A program made the position numbers and the translations under genes. Below the pieces are notes generated by a model. That model was given only the letters and a program-made list of their open reading frames with translations. It had not been told where the DNA came from and did not search any database. From Nostoc sp. KVJ3 (GTDB lineage Bacteria > Cyanobacteriota > Cyanobacteriia > Cyanobacteriales > Nostocaceae), in NCBI RefSeq assembly GCF_026127265.1, contig NZ_WWFG01000005.1:1-64000 (forward strand): DNA of 64,000 bases, given 5' to 3'. Shown here piece after piece: positions 28,801 to 36,304 of this stretch. Positions within the stretch are counted from its first letter, which is position 1, and every line of letters starts with the position of its first letter.

Positions 28801-30744
28801 GCCCAAGGTAAAAACGGCGAGCAAGTTGCTTTTCGGGTAGGTAAACAATACAAAATTACTACCCAAATGATTCAAGACCCAAGTTACCAGCAAGCCTGGG
28901 CGAGATGGGAGAAGCATTCACCAAAAGAACTTACCCAAACTCAAGCGAGTAAGAGTCAGGTATATGGCTTATTCATGGAGCCACTAGGAGATTATGTCAA
29001 TGGGAAAATTGTTCCGTTCCCAACCATCCAAAAACAAGCTGCAACTCCAGTAAATATCAGCCCCGACTCCAAAGATGGGCTAGGAATTGCACTCAGCCTT
29101 GCCACTGCACTCGCCAAAGAACAAGGCAAGCTGCAAAACGATTACCAAGTTTCAGTCAAAAATAATCCAGAAGCCCCTGCTGGGCAGTATGGAGTAGAAA
29201 CCCATGTCCAAAAACCTCAAGGGGTGGCATACGCATCCGCCGAACACGCATTTAATCACCAAAAGCAGTTGCATCCATCAGTTGATGAATACCAGCTAAT
29301 GGTAGAAGTGCTTCAAGCTAAACTCGAACAACACCCCCGGCTGACTGAGGCGATCGCCAAACGCGGAGGAACTGAATGGCTGGAAAACTGTACGGCAGTT
29401 GCAACAACGGGGGAAATCCCACGCCAGTCGCCTATCCTATCGGAGACGCTGCACGAACAAGTTGGGGAACCCGATCACAGCGCTGGCTCCGCAACGCACC
29501 GCCTCACCAATATAACTAACGCTCAGGCTCAACAGCAGTGGGAGGGTAGGGGTAAAGAATTCGCATTTATTCAAGCCCTCAGCGAAGCATACAGCAATAT
29601 AACTGAAAAGTCACAACAAACTACAGTACAAACTCAGCAGGAAAAATCCGAACAGACTGATCGGCCGCTAACAAATCCACTATCCCAACTCGAACCCATA
29701 AACGCCGCCGTCGCTGAACACATGAAAAAAGATATTGCGATGGCACAAATAGCTACCCAGTTTATCGGTAAATCAGCTGCGCCCCCCAATACACCTTCAA
29801 GCACTCGGAATTACGAGCAAGCATGGGGAGAACGCGCCAACACAGGAAATTACTCGAAAGACGACATCATTATGGTATCCGGGTCTGGCCCGTGGCGCGG
29901 AGTGACAAGCGAGCAAATTGCCCAAACTTTTGAAAATCACTACAAACCGTTACTTAATAAGGCAATAGAAGCGAAAAGCTCTTTCATAGTCGGAAACGCA
30001 CAAGGAACTGACCAATTAGTTCAAAATTATCTTCAAGAAAAAGGGTGCAAAGTAGAACAAACTTCCCAAGGATACGCTGTATTTAATCCTGTAGAAAATA
30101 CCAAAATTAGTAGTGATACTATTTCTGCCAATACACAAGTATCACATGACTCATTAATTGCTAAAGACAAGAGCATTCTCTCTCCACAACAAAGTCAACA
30201 AACAAATATTGACCAAGCACTCACATCACCTACTCAACCCAGAATGCAACAGGTTGGAGCGATGGATAGCATTATCGAGCGGATGAAAGCTAATACAGTG
30301 CAAAATCTTCAAGACTGGTATATAGCAGCTGAAAAACTCGGTAAATCAGACACATATCTCAATAGAATTCAGGAGGTAACTAACTTATACATCCAAGAGA
30401 ATATTAGTCTTGAAAATGCTTTTAAGGCAATGGAACAAGACATTAAAGAATTAGAAAAAGTTAATAAGATGACCAGTCTTGCTCAACGTGTAGTTAAGAC
30501 AATTGGACAAGAAGATATTAATGGCATTATGTCAGTCCAAACAGAAAAATACCAAATTGCTACTCAGGCTCAAAACCAAACTTATTTAGTTAAGGATAAA
30601 AATGACAACATATTGTTATATGTCAAACAAGGAAAAACTCAAGTAAGTAACATCAGCGATGAAACATTACAAGATTTTCAAGTTATGAGTTATCGCATCA
30701 ATAATGCACTCAAAGATGTCAAAAAAGATTTAGTAGAAAGGTAA
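22846..30744 (+). CDS. Giant fusion: RdRP/RNA-polymerase-like core with AlkB-, PUA-, NADAR- and SLOG-like parts
   Basis: The gene encodes 2632 residues in one intact frame. Residues about 395-740 resemble single-chain double-psi-barrel RNA polymerases (eukaryotic RdRP, phage YonO): VIPSKDLQNG (Lys407), FRSPFLNSNG (428-437), catalytic DYDGD (548-552), SVGVINNHL, and QIAVDLFKSAKK around Lys728. Residues about 1686-1840 look like an AlkB-type Fe(II)/2-oxoglutarate oxygenase: H1754-x-D1756, H1814, R1823. About 1936-2040 resembles a PUA/ASCH fold. About 2085-2250 is NADAR-like (YASAEHAF, QQWEGRGKEF). About 2336-2415 is SLOG-like (IIMVSGSGPW, VGNAQGTDQL). The region 740-1680 is unassigned. A GC-rich dispersed repeat adds residues about 337-347 in frame. 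Proposed roles are RNA synthesis plus nucleotide or nucleic-acid modification, by inference only. Confidence 0.7.
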   Translation: MTIQAKHFDTRLNQWIHTDGNTVNPDSLLKEELNNTLIEHFFPGVNFSFGHMDEKSTVEQLINHPEGHKLLLSSKTRLLYGPEECLDRIKQLCPDNKDRGAYGSIFLGSCKNSVNKELNILIVDDSNGENGGVISNDQAYRLTGDCYGQISTDLYHELTKHQKGDKYRVIQHRFGWTDQDGDDNKYRFGKGTLRPANLDQILNYSDPNNSTKIDLILPLSAFKGTDKDNPNGPSKPQIQPGLYRQNIWLGEKSQSELGKTAISQLLASFPNGLKDFTEQLELEAKELKEVQDDPRQLAQLYCKKYEKRKTFLEEQATTLEEQAAEDPTVAEDLETLRDGAGAPAVGDRIATDSFIYKLIKADLQGESQLLETEKVQRELARFVQNEWKEIAIGKTLTFERAMVIPSKDLQNGEIYIPHYQDGEQVLNFRSPFLNSNGLCVSTNKVVEDILGPDGKPLVGAIAVSDETSYRIYNRLNEQIKSILSEAQSKNIQLEGIENYLDQNINKLETKDKIEFTNKFNQYISELKSAGYELEILPQESEQERQARDYDGDCIGFERANRYPNLTAEARERNLPENAYDPTVKLKKQSFYQEDGSQPEFEEIAIHMSDGISVGVINNHLTSIEALESEITILKNFGSEKDQIEYVQQVAKHYEDLFKTEAWAKSKGIEGKEVPTKYRGYMEEFIKTVRQEPLNQVNALVAMNTNIKIYREMIAEAAFQNQIAVDLFKSAKKPEMEIIRNNSRILHREVNYIKDKKKDVYIDNTIQPTGYSPVELLIAQTNQYFEKARLESREIAQFQALFKGVEFSNEQRLRATLVKKEFDKSFNQASQLSRQKETEKGPSVNITFANGNQVSVTNLLQYDNEFIWKANKVTIKLSEISEDKRNSNRLHKYVVYAQINDETENGKPKFRALGTLAKEQENKPEEIGIGLGQEVTSNKIAFQAELSEGQIKLLYQKAYQIAEEFYNSIPEGQKLAMAAATWAVSTTRESSNDKGSDYQKKVSNFAFAAFPEEIISQLDTLKFNEFSITGFDRSSELFHENKPQNIRFNLAEDGKSVIELQNQEGNYETFGNIEQSNARLPIGSVAIASVEKGEVYTTSVTTKVPGLPELTFKVGEVNKFGNSQRFNNEPVMLTIEKVDLIREDYSIYLQNGNKPEKLGNIDKESIKEGIAQGWLAEKPGNGQQLQLKIQTILTGQNAYAIAETFKGNFLRINITNPKYKKQEISNQAFKETLVRAFDKKHVYIAKIGDQSLGIIGQHSERLETELNRENVQRQWQRKESSTVQKLIDTGIIRLNQQRTSIPVQITSNESTCKITINPETVEYPDKWVKRSQLISNEQPVRNEQQEKRNQILGKINERPTIIFQDKEQKLVGILGLAVDENITEKTKKYLEKVGVSYEQLAISQARLEAKKGMTVFVLDESTISEELKQTFIDRAGGNIKSADTPSQPTPTIPEQTVYFYNPNQQYTSPDGSQVETKEALGLVVPAQDAIAVATWLESKSTENHYFIESNTATFIFNKNDIGEKINEELNSLLGEPINIGEVEGFDRYEQLSAELNQKVAAEGSLLKLNQIPENSEYKKALQALPNRPRELNQEDSPVPIIPANAVPEKNTTNIQSNTNATVAGISQVYKNAVEIQVLKSTQLETKNQAILLPNSRQADQTKAIEILGKVSEEKVEQLRSHLETHLKPVLENDKSNYALLRQVAWVGAKWDLKDKDFKPGVQDDKLMELVKQVYPDADIVLVTYSENPGAGINYHRDDSYAATEARSINIGNSDWGYRAAKEGMAWTREENQDAQYQEFKLESGTVTRFNCKNEHAALNTEAGRWSINIWSIKNDLGRQNSVRQKFENFLASNQPPRAIVQSNNDLTIKANEWTAGGEIKVERSYTSLREVTRNIPSHPLNQTTVEEIIAIGNSTAARAANPQIPDNPTISGKPVPMVYSLHLHGEPSKVPVDTTIDAMRGYGRIHTTRGVDYQKTYGVKEGDIAIAQGKNGEQVAFRVGKQYKITTQMIQDPSYQQAWARWEKHSPKELTQTQASKSQVYGLFMEPLGDYVNGKIVPFPTIQKQAATPVNISPDSKDGLGIALSLATALAKEQGKLQNDYQVSVKNNPEAPAGQYGVETHVQKPQGVAYASAEHAFNHQKQLHPSVDEYQLMVEVLQAKLEQHPRLTEAIAKRGGTEWLENCTAVATTGEIPRQSPILSETLHEQVGEPDHSAGSATHRLTNITNAQAQQQWEGRGKEFAFIQALSEAYSNITEKSQQTTVQTQQEKSEQTDRPLTNPLSQLEPINAAVAEHMKKDIAMAQIATQFIGKSAAPPNTPSSTRNYEQAWGERANTGNYSKDDIIMVSGSGPWRGVTSEQIAQTFENHYKPLLNKAIEAKSSFIVGNAQGTDQLVQNYLQEKGCKVEQTSQGYAVFNPVENTKISSDTISANTQVSHDSLIAKDKSILSPQQSQQTNIDQALTSPTQPRMQQVGAMDSIIERMKANTVQNLQDWYIAAEKLGKSDTYLNRIQEVTNLYIQENISLENAFKAMEQDIKELEKVNKMTSLAQRVVKTIGQEDINGIMSVQTEKYQIATQAQNQTYLVKDKNDNILLYVKQGKTQVSNISDETLQDFQVMSYRINNALKDVKKDLVER
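23857..23891 (+). repeat. Dispersed GC-rich repeat inside the giant gene
   Basis: The bases between GATGGCGCGGGAGC and GGCGATCGC belong to the same GC-rich palindromic repeat class as those near 2866, 36271 and 61176. Here it keeps the frame and encodes DGAGAPAVGDRIA in a linker after a coiled-coil segment. Confidence 0.6.
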
Positions 30745-30751
30745 TTTTACT

Positions 30752-31522
30752 ATGAAAGAACTAATCGAGCTTCCAATAAAAGGTTTAACTCCAGCAATGC
30801 AAGCTAGCTTCCTCAGAGAATTGATTGCACAGCTTAATATACCTGATGAGAAATTTGAAGAATCTGCAAAAAATCCTCCAACTGCTGAAGAACGAAAACA
30901 GGCTGTGTTAAATTTAAATTCAGAAATGAATAGAGTCAGCAAAATAGTGCAAGAAGAAGTGAAGGTAAACTCGACAGAAATTGAACCCATCAATTTTGTT
31001 AATCAAGTTAGTCAAGAGTTATCTTTACAACCCGAAGTAAGCCAGTCTAAAGAAAATACAATTGAACCAGAAGTTCTAAAAAGAATCACAAATAAAAATG
31101 ACGACAATAATGGCAACCTAGTAGAAGATGGTCAACACGATAAAGTACAATCTCTTACCGCTGATTTCCAAATTCAACAGTTTATTATTCCTGTAATTTT
31201 AGACCGCTTAAATTTATTTGGAATATCAGACAAAGAGACACAAAGTGTCGTTTATAAAGGTGAAGCATATACTGCAAGTCTAAAATCAGAAGAAGATTCG
31301 CAAACTCTTAGCCTTGATAGAAATTTGCCTGATTCCGAAGAAAGTCGAGAAGCACTCTTGGCATCTCGTGACAATAACTCAGAAGAGTACTCTATCACCA
31401 TTAATAATCTCACCAAAAAGGAATTTGAACGTTTCAAGACTCTGTTCAATGAGCAACAAGCACGCCGCGAACAGAGTCAACAACAATTCAAAAACCAGGA
31501 TTCTGCTAAAGAGCTAGATTAA
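30752..31522 (+). CDS. Unknown protein in operon with the giant gene
   Basis: This encodes 256 residues and begins seven bases after the giant gene's stop, so the two are co-transcribed. The N-terminal 70 residues (MKELIELPIKGLTPAMQASF ... KIVQEEVKV) are helical. The middle is polar and low in complexity (Asn/Asp/Glu). The C-terminal 100 residues include IQQFIIPVILDRLNLFGI, a VVYKGEAYTASL strand pair and an EEYSITINNLTKKEFERF helix, ending in a Gln-rich coil. I recognise no family. Tight linkage suggests a partner or regulator of the giant protein. Confidence 0.6.
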   Translation: MKELIELPIKGLTPAMQASFLRELIAQLNIPDEKFEESAKNPPTAEERKQAVLNLNSEMNRVSKIVQEEVKVNSTEIEPINFVNQVSQELSLQPEVSQSKENTIEPEVLKRITNKNDDNNGNLVEDGQHDKVQSLTADFQIQQFIIPVILDRLNLFGISDKETQSVVYKGEAYTASLKSEEDSQTLSLDRNLPDSEESREALLASRDNNSEEYSITINNLTKKEFERFKTLFNEQQARREQSQQQFKNQDSAKELD

Positions 31523-31764
31523 ATCAACCCAAACCACACGCCATACATAAAAGCTATAAATCCAAAAATCAGCTTTTTATTAAAACTCAGGGGGGTCTTG
31601 GGACAAATAACAACCGCAACAGCAAAATAGTAAAAAGACGCTGTAAAGTCAAACAAACTCGTCGGGTTAACAGGCAATCTGCCTAACCCGACCAAACATA
31701 GCATCCCCATTAAAGACCAAACAACAATCTTTTCTATCCATGCTAAAAGTTTATCGCTCTTCAT
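31519..31764 (-). CDS. Small membrane protein
   Basis: This encodes 81 residues with about three hydrophobic segments: VVWSLMGMLCLVGLG, FYYFAVAVVIC and LIFGFIAFMYGVWFGLI. Its stop overlaps the stop of the converging 256-codon gene by four bases. Composition strongly suggests an inner-membrane protein. No family is recognised and the ribosome site is weak. Confidence 0.5.
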   Translation of the reverse strand: MKSDKLLAWIEKIVVWSLMGMLCLVGLGRLPVNPTSLFDFTASFYYFAVAVVICPKTPLSFNKKLIFGFIAFMYGVWFGLI

Positions 31765-32028
31765 AAAAAATTATCTATTCCTCCATCAATTCGCTGACAA
31801 CTATTAAAACTAGTACTGATAAATAAAATCATCTAGTAAATAGATTGCTTAATGAAAACTACATAAACCACCCAATTACTTTGTAAAGTTTTTACAAATA
31901 ATAGTAAAAACTTTAAATAAGCTAATTAATTTATAGTAATTGTAAAGATTAATGAATCTAAAAAAGGTAAGTGCTATAAGTATTATTATCAGGGACAATA
32001 CCAATACCAAACCAAAAAAGCATATAAT

Positions 32029-32817
32029 ATGAAACCTATTAATGTTGTCATCATTGAAAATGAGAACATATCTAGGATTGGCGCGGCAACAATATTATCT
32101 GAAACTGGTGCAATCCAAGTCTGTGGCGTTGCCAAATATGGAAAACAAGGAATAGAAATTGTTGACAAACAAAAGCCAGATATCGTAATTATAAATATTG
32201 ATTTACCTGATATCGATGGCATTGATGTAATAAGCACAATTAAATCCAAACACACATCAATTAGAATTGTGGTTATGACTGCAAATAGCAGCCGAGATAC
32301 CATTAACGCGGCAATTAGTAATGGCGCAGACTGCTACTACTGTAAAAATAGCCTTAGAGAAGAAGTAGGAGAAAGATTCGTTGAAGCAGTAATGGCTGCA
32401 TACAATAATGAATCATGGATTGACCCAACTATTAATCGTATTCTGATCGATAGTCTCAGGTCAAATGACACACCCGATAGAAATGCACTAGATTTGTTAA
32501 GTGATTTCTCTAATAAAGAAATCACAGTTCTTCAATTAGCTGCCGGAGGCATGAAAAATAATGAAATTGCCAATGTCATGTATGTTTCAGAAGGTACAGT
32601 AAGGTCATATCTACATAATTCATTTATAAAGCTAGGAGTCAAAGATAGGTTAAACGCTATCCGCGAAGCAATCCGCCTGGGAATCCTCAGCTTTACAGAC
32701 ATGAAAATCGAAGAAGAAGTTACTCAAGAAACCCACACAAGAGTCAAAACAAACCAAAAAAGTCAAAAAGATACAGCTAAAACGAGTAATAAGGGATACA
32801 AAGGCTGGGTTGCCTAA
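32029..32817 (+). CDS. NarL/FixJ-type regulator with a degenerate receiver
   Basis: This encodes 262 residues. A receiver domain (1-125) is followed by a LuxR-type HTH (about 160-225: LSDFSNKEITVLQLAAGGMK, NNEIANVMYVSEGTVRSYLH) and a basic tail. The usual phosphoacceptor Asp is Asn56 (IINIDLPDIDG), and the acidic pair near residue 10 is Glu-Asn (IIENEN). Thr (VVMTANSS) and Lys (YYCKNSL) are kept. It therefore probably binds DNA without Asp phosphorylation, as in atypical response regulators. No histidine kinase is adjacent. It may regulate the giant-gene operon or the ParA-like genes, but no target box was found. Confidence 0.85.
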   Translation: MKPINVVIIENENISRIGAATILSETGAIQVCGVAKYGKQGIEIVDKQKPDIVIINIDLPDIDGIDVISTIKSKHTSIRIVVMTANSSRDTINAAISNGADCYYCKNSLREEVGERFVEAVMAAYNNESWIDPTINRILIDSLRSNDTPDRNALDLLSDFSNKEITVLQLAAGGMKNNEIANVMYVSEGTVRSYLHNSFIKLGVKDRLNAIREAIRLGILSFTDMKIEEEVTQETHTRVKTNQKSQKDTAKTSNKGYKGWVA

Positions 32818-32821
32818 AAAA

Positions 32822-33442
32822 TTAATCAACTGCAATTATGCAGCCACCTGAATACTTTTTCTGCTGGCGGCAAGTTTTAATGATGGCGGCGTTTCTAACA
32901 TAAATACTACGTGCTATCTTACCTTCATTGGATTTAGCCCAATCCAGAAGCTTTTTATCTTCAGGTTGTAAGATGGCAGATCCAGAAGCCGCCTGCTGAA
33001 AAGTTATACTTTCAGCAATGGTCTTGTATGCAAAAACACCAATTGCAGTCCCTAAAGCTAGTACAAAACCCAATACCCCGGACACTTGTGCCAATCGCCA
33101 ATTACTTACACCGAAGTGAGGCAAAATCCCACCAGCTTGCTTAGTCATCTTAACTAAATCTTTCGCTGCTTCTGCGATCGCACTCTTTTGTTGTTGTATT
33201 GCCACTTTAGAAGCACTATTAAGCTTATCGTCTACCATGTCAGTCCAACCCACCACAAGGGAGTCAAGCCTACCAGGTAGCTGCTGCAACGCAAACTGGG
33301 TTGTACCTAGTTCGGCGTATAGGTTAAACAAGGGGTCATCAGGCCGAATACCCAATTTAAGTATCCAATCAGTAACCTCTGCTTTTTTTTCTTCAGAATA
33401 TTCTGCAACAACTTTTTCAACAACTTTTGCAATATTGGTCAT
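32822..33442 (-). CDS. Single-helix membrane protein, plasmid-associated
   Basis: This encodes 206 residues. The N-terminal half (VTDWILKLGIRPDDPLFNLY, then ELGTTQFALQQLPGRLDSLV) is soluble and helical, with a coiled-coil middle. One hydrophobic segment follows (VSGVLGFVLALGTAIGVFAY, about 118-138). The C-terminus has three Cys and ends GGCIIAVD. I do not recognise a named family. It is convergent with the regulator, and lies downstream of the two ParA-like genes on the same strand. Confidence 0.6.
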   Translation of the reverse strand: MTNIAKVVEKVVAEYSEEKKAEVTDWILKLGIRPDDPLFNLYAELGTTQFALQQLPGRLDSLVVGWTDMVDDKLNSASKVAIQQQKSAIAEAAKDLVKMTKQAGGILPHFGVSNWRLAQVSGVLGFVLALGTAIGVFAYKTIAESITFQQAASGSAILQPEDKKLLDWAKSNEGKIARSIYVRNAAIIKTCRQQKKYSGGCIIAVD

Positions 33443-33497
33443 AGGTTGTTTAAATAGTCAATTTGAAATCTCACTGTCAATTTGGCAAACCCAATAC

Positions 33498-34304
33498 TTA
33501 CCATTTCTCAGATTCAATATCTTCAGTTACATCAAGATTGGAAGGACTTTGTTTACTTACACCCGTAGAAACTAATTCTGTACAGTTCGTACTAAATCCT
33601 AAATAATTAGAAGCTATTCCATTAGAAACAATAGAGTTATGAAAATTCTCCATCCAGTTGAATACTATCGAACGCTGAATAGTATTAAGAGGAGAGTTAG
33701 TTTCAATCAGTTGAGCATAAGGTAAACCACTATCCTCAAGCAACTGGTAAAAGTCATTATGCAATCCACGTAAAACTAGTTCCAAGCCCTTTAATTTTTT
33801 AATATCAACTTGGAATTGACTCCCCTCATAGTATCGAAATTGCTTCCCAAAGTAATGATTTTGGATAACAACATAATCAACCTGACTACCAAAATGCTGA
33901 TATAAATCCTGAAGATAATCTTCAACACAGTCTTTACGGTGTGATATCGGGTGCAAGAAAGTAACACGATATCCTAGACAATTAAGATTTTCTATCAGTG
34001 AAACATCTCTCTCAAAAAACTTGAATTCTCGGAGGTTTTGACCTGGCATATCAGTCAAAATAACTTCAATTTTCGGAAACATTTCTAAATCTAGTAATAA
34101 CCTATCAGAATCACCTCTAGAGAATCCCAAATGGTTTATCTCAAAGCGTTGTGTTTGATACATCGATAGCTTATTGCGATGCCCGTGGTAGAAAACACGC
34201 ACATTGAGTTTATTTTTCAAGTACAACTCTAGCAATAGCCTAGAAGCTGTAGACTTACCTACACGAGCATCACCCGATGTAATCACAAAACGCTTTCTAA
34301 ACAT
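33498..34304 (-). CDS. ParA/MinD-like P-loop ATPase lacking the signature lysine
   Basis: This encodes 268 residues. The P-loop near the N-terminus is ITSGDARVGKSTASRLL, a classical GxxxxGKS without the KGG of ParA-type deviant Walker motifs. A later VILTDMPGQNLREF could serve as the switch/Walker B Asp. The fold pattern and length match the paralogue at 34506-35423 (shared VDYVVIQNHYFG versus VDYIVVKNLFHG). The C-terminal 40 residues are polar. Function is unknown; it may act with the paralogue as an unequal pair. Confidence 0.65.
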   Translation of the reverse strand: MFRKRFVITSGDARVGKSTASRLLLELYLKNKLNVRVFYHGHRNKLSMYQTQRFEINHLGFSRGDSDRLLLDLEMFPKIEVILTDMPGQNLREFKFFERDVSLIENLNCLGYRVTFLHPISHRKDCVEDYLQDLYQHFGSQVDYVVIQNHYFGKQFRYYEGSQFQVDIKKLKGLELVLRGLHNDFYQLLEDSGLPYAQLIETNSPLNTIQRSIVFNWMENFHNSIVSNGIASNYLGFSTNCTELVSTGVSKQSPSNLDVTEDIESEKW

Positions 34305-34328
34305 AATAAACTAAGCAAATTATTGAAT

Positions 34329-34508
34329 TAACCCTGTTTTATCACTTTCGGAAAATAATAATCGAAGCGAAACTCTGAAACTTTTATTTAATCAAGCTTT
34401 GAGCCTTTATTTTCTAGCAGAAACTAAAAAGTATAGCCAAAAGCTGAAAAGTGAAGCTCCGAAAGGCTTTCAGGGATTAGTTTCTCCTAGATTGACAAAA
34501 CAGGGTTA
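34329..34508. repeat. 12-bp inverted repeats around the ATPase intergenic gap
   Basis: TAACCCTGTTTT (34329-34340) and AAAACAGGGTTA (34497-34508) are perfect inverted repeats enclosing 156 bases with no gene. The right arm overlaps the stop codon of the next gene. It could be a small MITE-like insertion or a long-range stem. Confidence 0.4.
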
Positions 34509-35423
34509 AGCAGCTATTTCTTGAGATTGTAAATTTGAATCTTGGTTTTTAGCTTTTTCTTTTTCTTCATTTTCTCTAAGCTCTTTAGACTTTTCAACAA
34601 CTGCTGGATAGTAACAATCATCTGGTTGTATATCAAAGCCAAATAACTTAAATGCTGGCTTAATTTGCGCTTCAAACTCAGCAAGCCAAGATTTAATTCT
34701 CGACTTAATCACAATATTTGTTCCTTTATGAGTCTGACCTTCATTAAATGTCAGAGCATGGCGGTCAATAAAGTCGTAGGATTTGTAGAATAAATCTGGC
34801 ATCACAAGTTCTACTAGACCTTCTGCAAGCATATTTTGACGTAGAAAAGCGTCATTATATCGCTCAAATTTTTCTTCTTCACCATGAAATAAGTTCTTGA
34901 CGACAATATAATCTACTTGATCTTTACAAAGTTCACGCAGTTTTTCTAAAACATTTATGGAATCAAGAACCCTACTAATCACTGAAACCATCGTAACTTG
35001 GCAATTAATATCGGTTTTAAGCACTTCAAAAAATGAAAGCTCTTTGACATAACTTTCAAAGAAACCTCCAGATTGTGCTGGTAAGTCTAATAGCGTAATA
35101 GGACAATCACTCTCATCTAAATTAATTAATAAATCGTCAGCACCACCTCTATGGAAAATATCAATGTAACGGATTATCGGTCGGTAGTCTTTTTTGAAAT
35201 ATCTTTCTAACTGGGGATTTCTTAAGTCAGCTTCATAAGTAACACAGGGTAAATTTTTATTAATGTACAGTTGAAATAGCGCTCGTGCAAAGGTGCTTTT
35301 TCCCACACCACCTTTATCACCTGTAACAATTATTAGCCGCTTTTGAGATTTACTATTATTACTATTGGTTGTATTATCATCAGACATGACTTTTTTACCC
35401 TTACTGTTTCTATTTTGAGACAT
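34506..35423 (-). CDS. ParA/MinD-like ATPase
   Basis: I choose ATG 35423 (MSQNRNSKGKK), with AGAGGA upstream, over a longer frame from 35456. It gives 305 residues. A polar leader precedes the deviant Walker A IVTGDKGGVGKSTFARALFQ (signature Lys present). Switch regions are TYEADLRNPQLERYF (A' Asp) and ITLLDLPAQSGGFF (B Asp). A charged tail closes the protein. Such ATPases position plasmids or protein complexes. It is separate from parAB and next to a paralogue without the signature lysine. A link with the giant-gene system is possible from location only. Confidence 0.75.
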   Translation of the reverse strand: MSQNRNSKGKKVMSDDNTTNSNNSKSQKRLIIVTGDKGGVGKSTFARALFQLYINKNLPCVTYEADLRNPQLERYFKKDYRPIIRYIDIFHRGGADDLLINLDESDCPITLLDLPAQSGGFFESYVKELSFFEVLKTDINCQVTMVSVISRVLDSINVLEKLRELCKDQVDYIVVKNLFHGEEEKFERYNDAFLRQNMLAEGLVELVMPDLFYKSYDFIDRHALTFNEGQTHKGTNIVIKSRIKSWLAEFEAQIKPAFKLFGFDIQPDDCYYPAVVEKSKELRENEEKEKAKNQDSNLQSQEIAA

Positions 35424-36095
35424 AACAAATAACAATCCTCTACAAAGCAAATACACTTTGTTGATGTAAATCGAAATTTTTAAACCTTATTTTGAAGAAA
35501 AGAATTGATTTGTAATAGTTAAAAAACATTTAGTATAAGCAACCTTTAACGATAAGACTAGTTGATTATACAGGTTCTCAGCAAACCACATAAAATGGCT
35601 ACATCCTTCTATGAATACTTCCAGAATAAATAATCAAAAGTATACTTATGCAAAAATGTCAATGCCTGCATCAATTCTAAAATGCTCATATCCTTGCCCT
35701 AAAAATTAGCTATATGATGGAGCCAATAAATACTCATTATTCAATGAAATCTAATTACTCTGTTTTACATAGATTGGTTTTATTATGTAACCTTTACCTC
35801 AAAAAGCCAATCAACAAAACTTAAATATTTAACCAACATTTGTTGATATATAAATTAGTAATAAATTTCATTTAGTTTGCCTAAAGTATCATCAAATATA
35901 AAAATATATACAAAAATATAGAGAATTTATTCAGCTAAAATGTCCTCCAACAAACTTATAAAAATCACAAAAATTACCAGATGAAAGCGATGACTAGGGC
36001 AACCTAATAGAAGGCTACTCAACAAAAAGATGAAGTTACAGATATGCGGGTTTAGAATCACCTTTTTGGTCTGGTGAAGACTTTGATGATGATTT
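35424..36095. other. AT-rich gene-free stretch
   Basis: Long A/T runs and no open frame with protein-like content. It probably contains the promoter of the ParA-like gene. A minus-strand frame at 35927-36118 has no recognisable content. Confidence 0.4.
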
Positions 36096-36230
36096 CTAGT
36101 CAGTTTCAGTATCATCATCTAGCCAGTCATCATCTTCCACTAAGCCGCTATGGTCTAGCTCTGTGTGACTGACAATATTTCTAATATTTCTCATGCGTTT
36201 GGATGGATGCCCTCCTGATGCTTTATGCAA
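36096..36230 (-). pseudogene. Short gene fragment with acidic end
   Basis: A minus-strand frame reads LHKASGGHPSKRMRNIRNIV then LVEDDDWLDDDTETD before its stop. The basic-then-acidic layout recalls the tail of the 1453-1883 gene (SHKAARSKRM ... acidic). There is no start or upstream half. Confidence 0.3.
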
Positions 36231-36270
36231 CCCTCATAACTTTCTCAGAATTTATTTCTAGAGTTTGAAT

Positions 36271-36304
36271 GATAGCGACCTGCTCAAGGCAGCGCTTCGC
36301 TATC
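36271..36304. repeat. Dispersed palindromic repeat
   Basis: GATAGCGacctgctcaaggcag and CGCTTCGCTATC flank a short centre, giving a foldable GATAGCG/CGCTATC stem. It is of the same type as the repeat inserted in the IS1 transposase near 20700. Confidence 0.55.
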
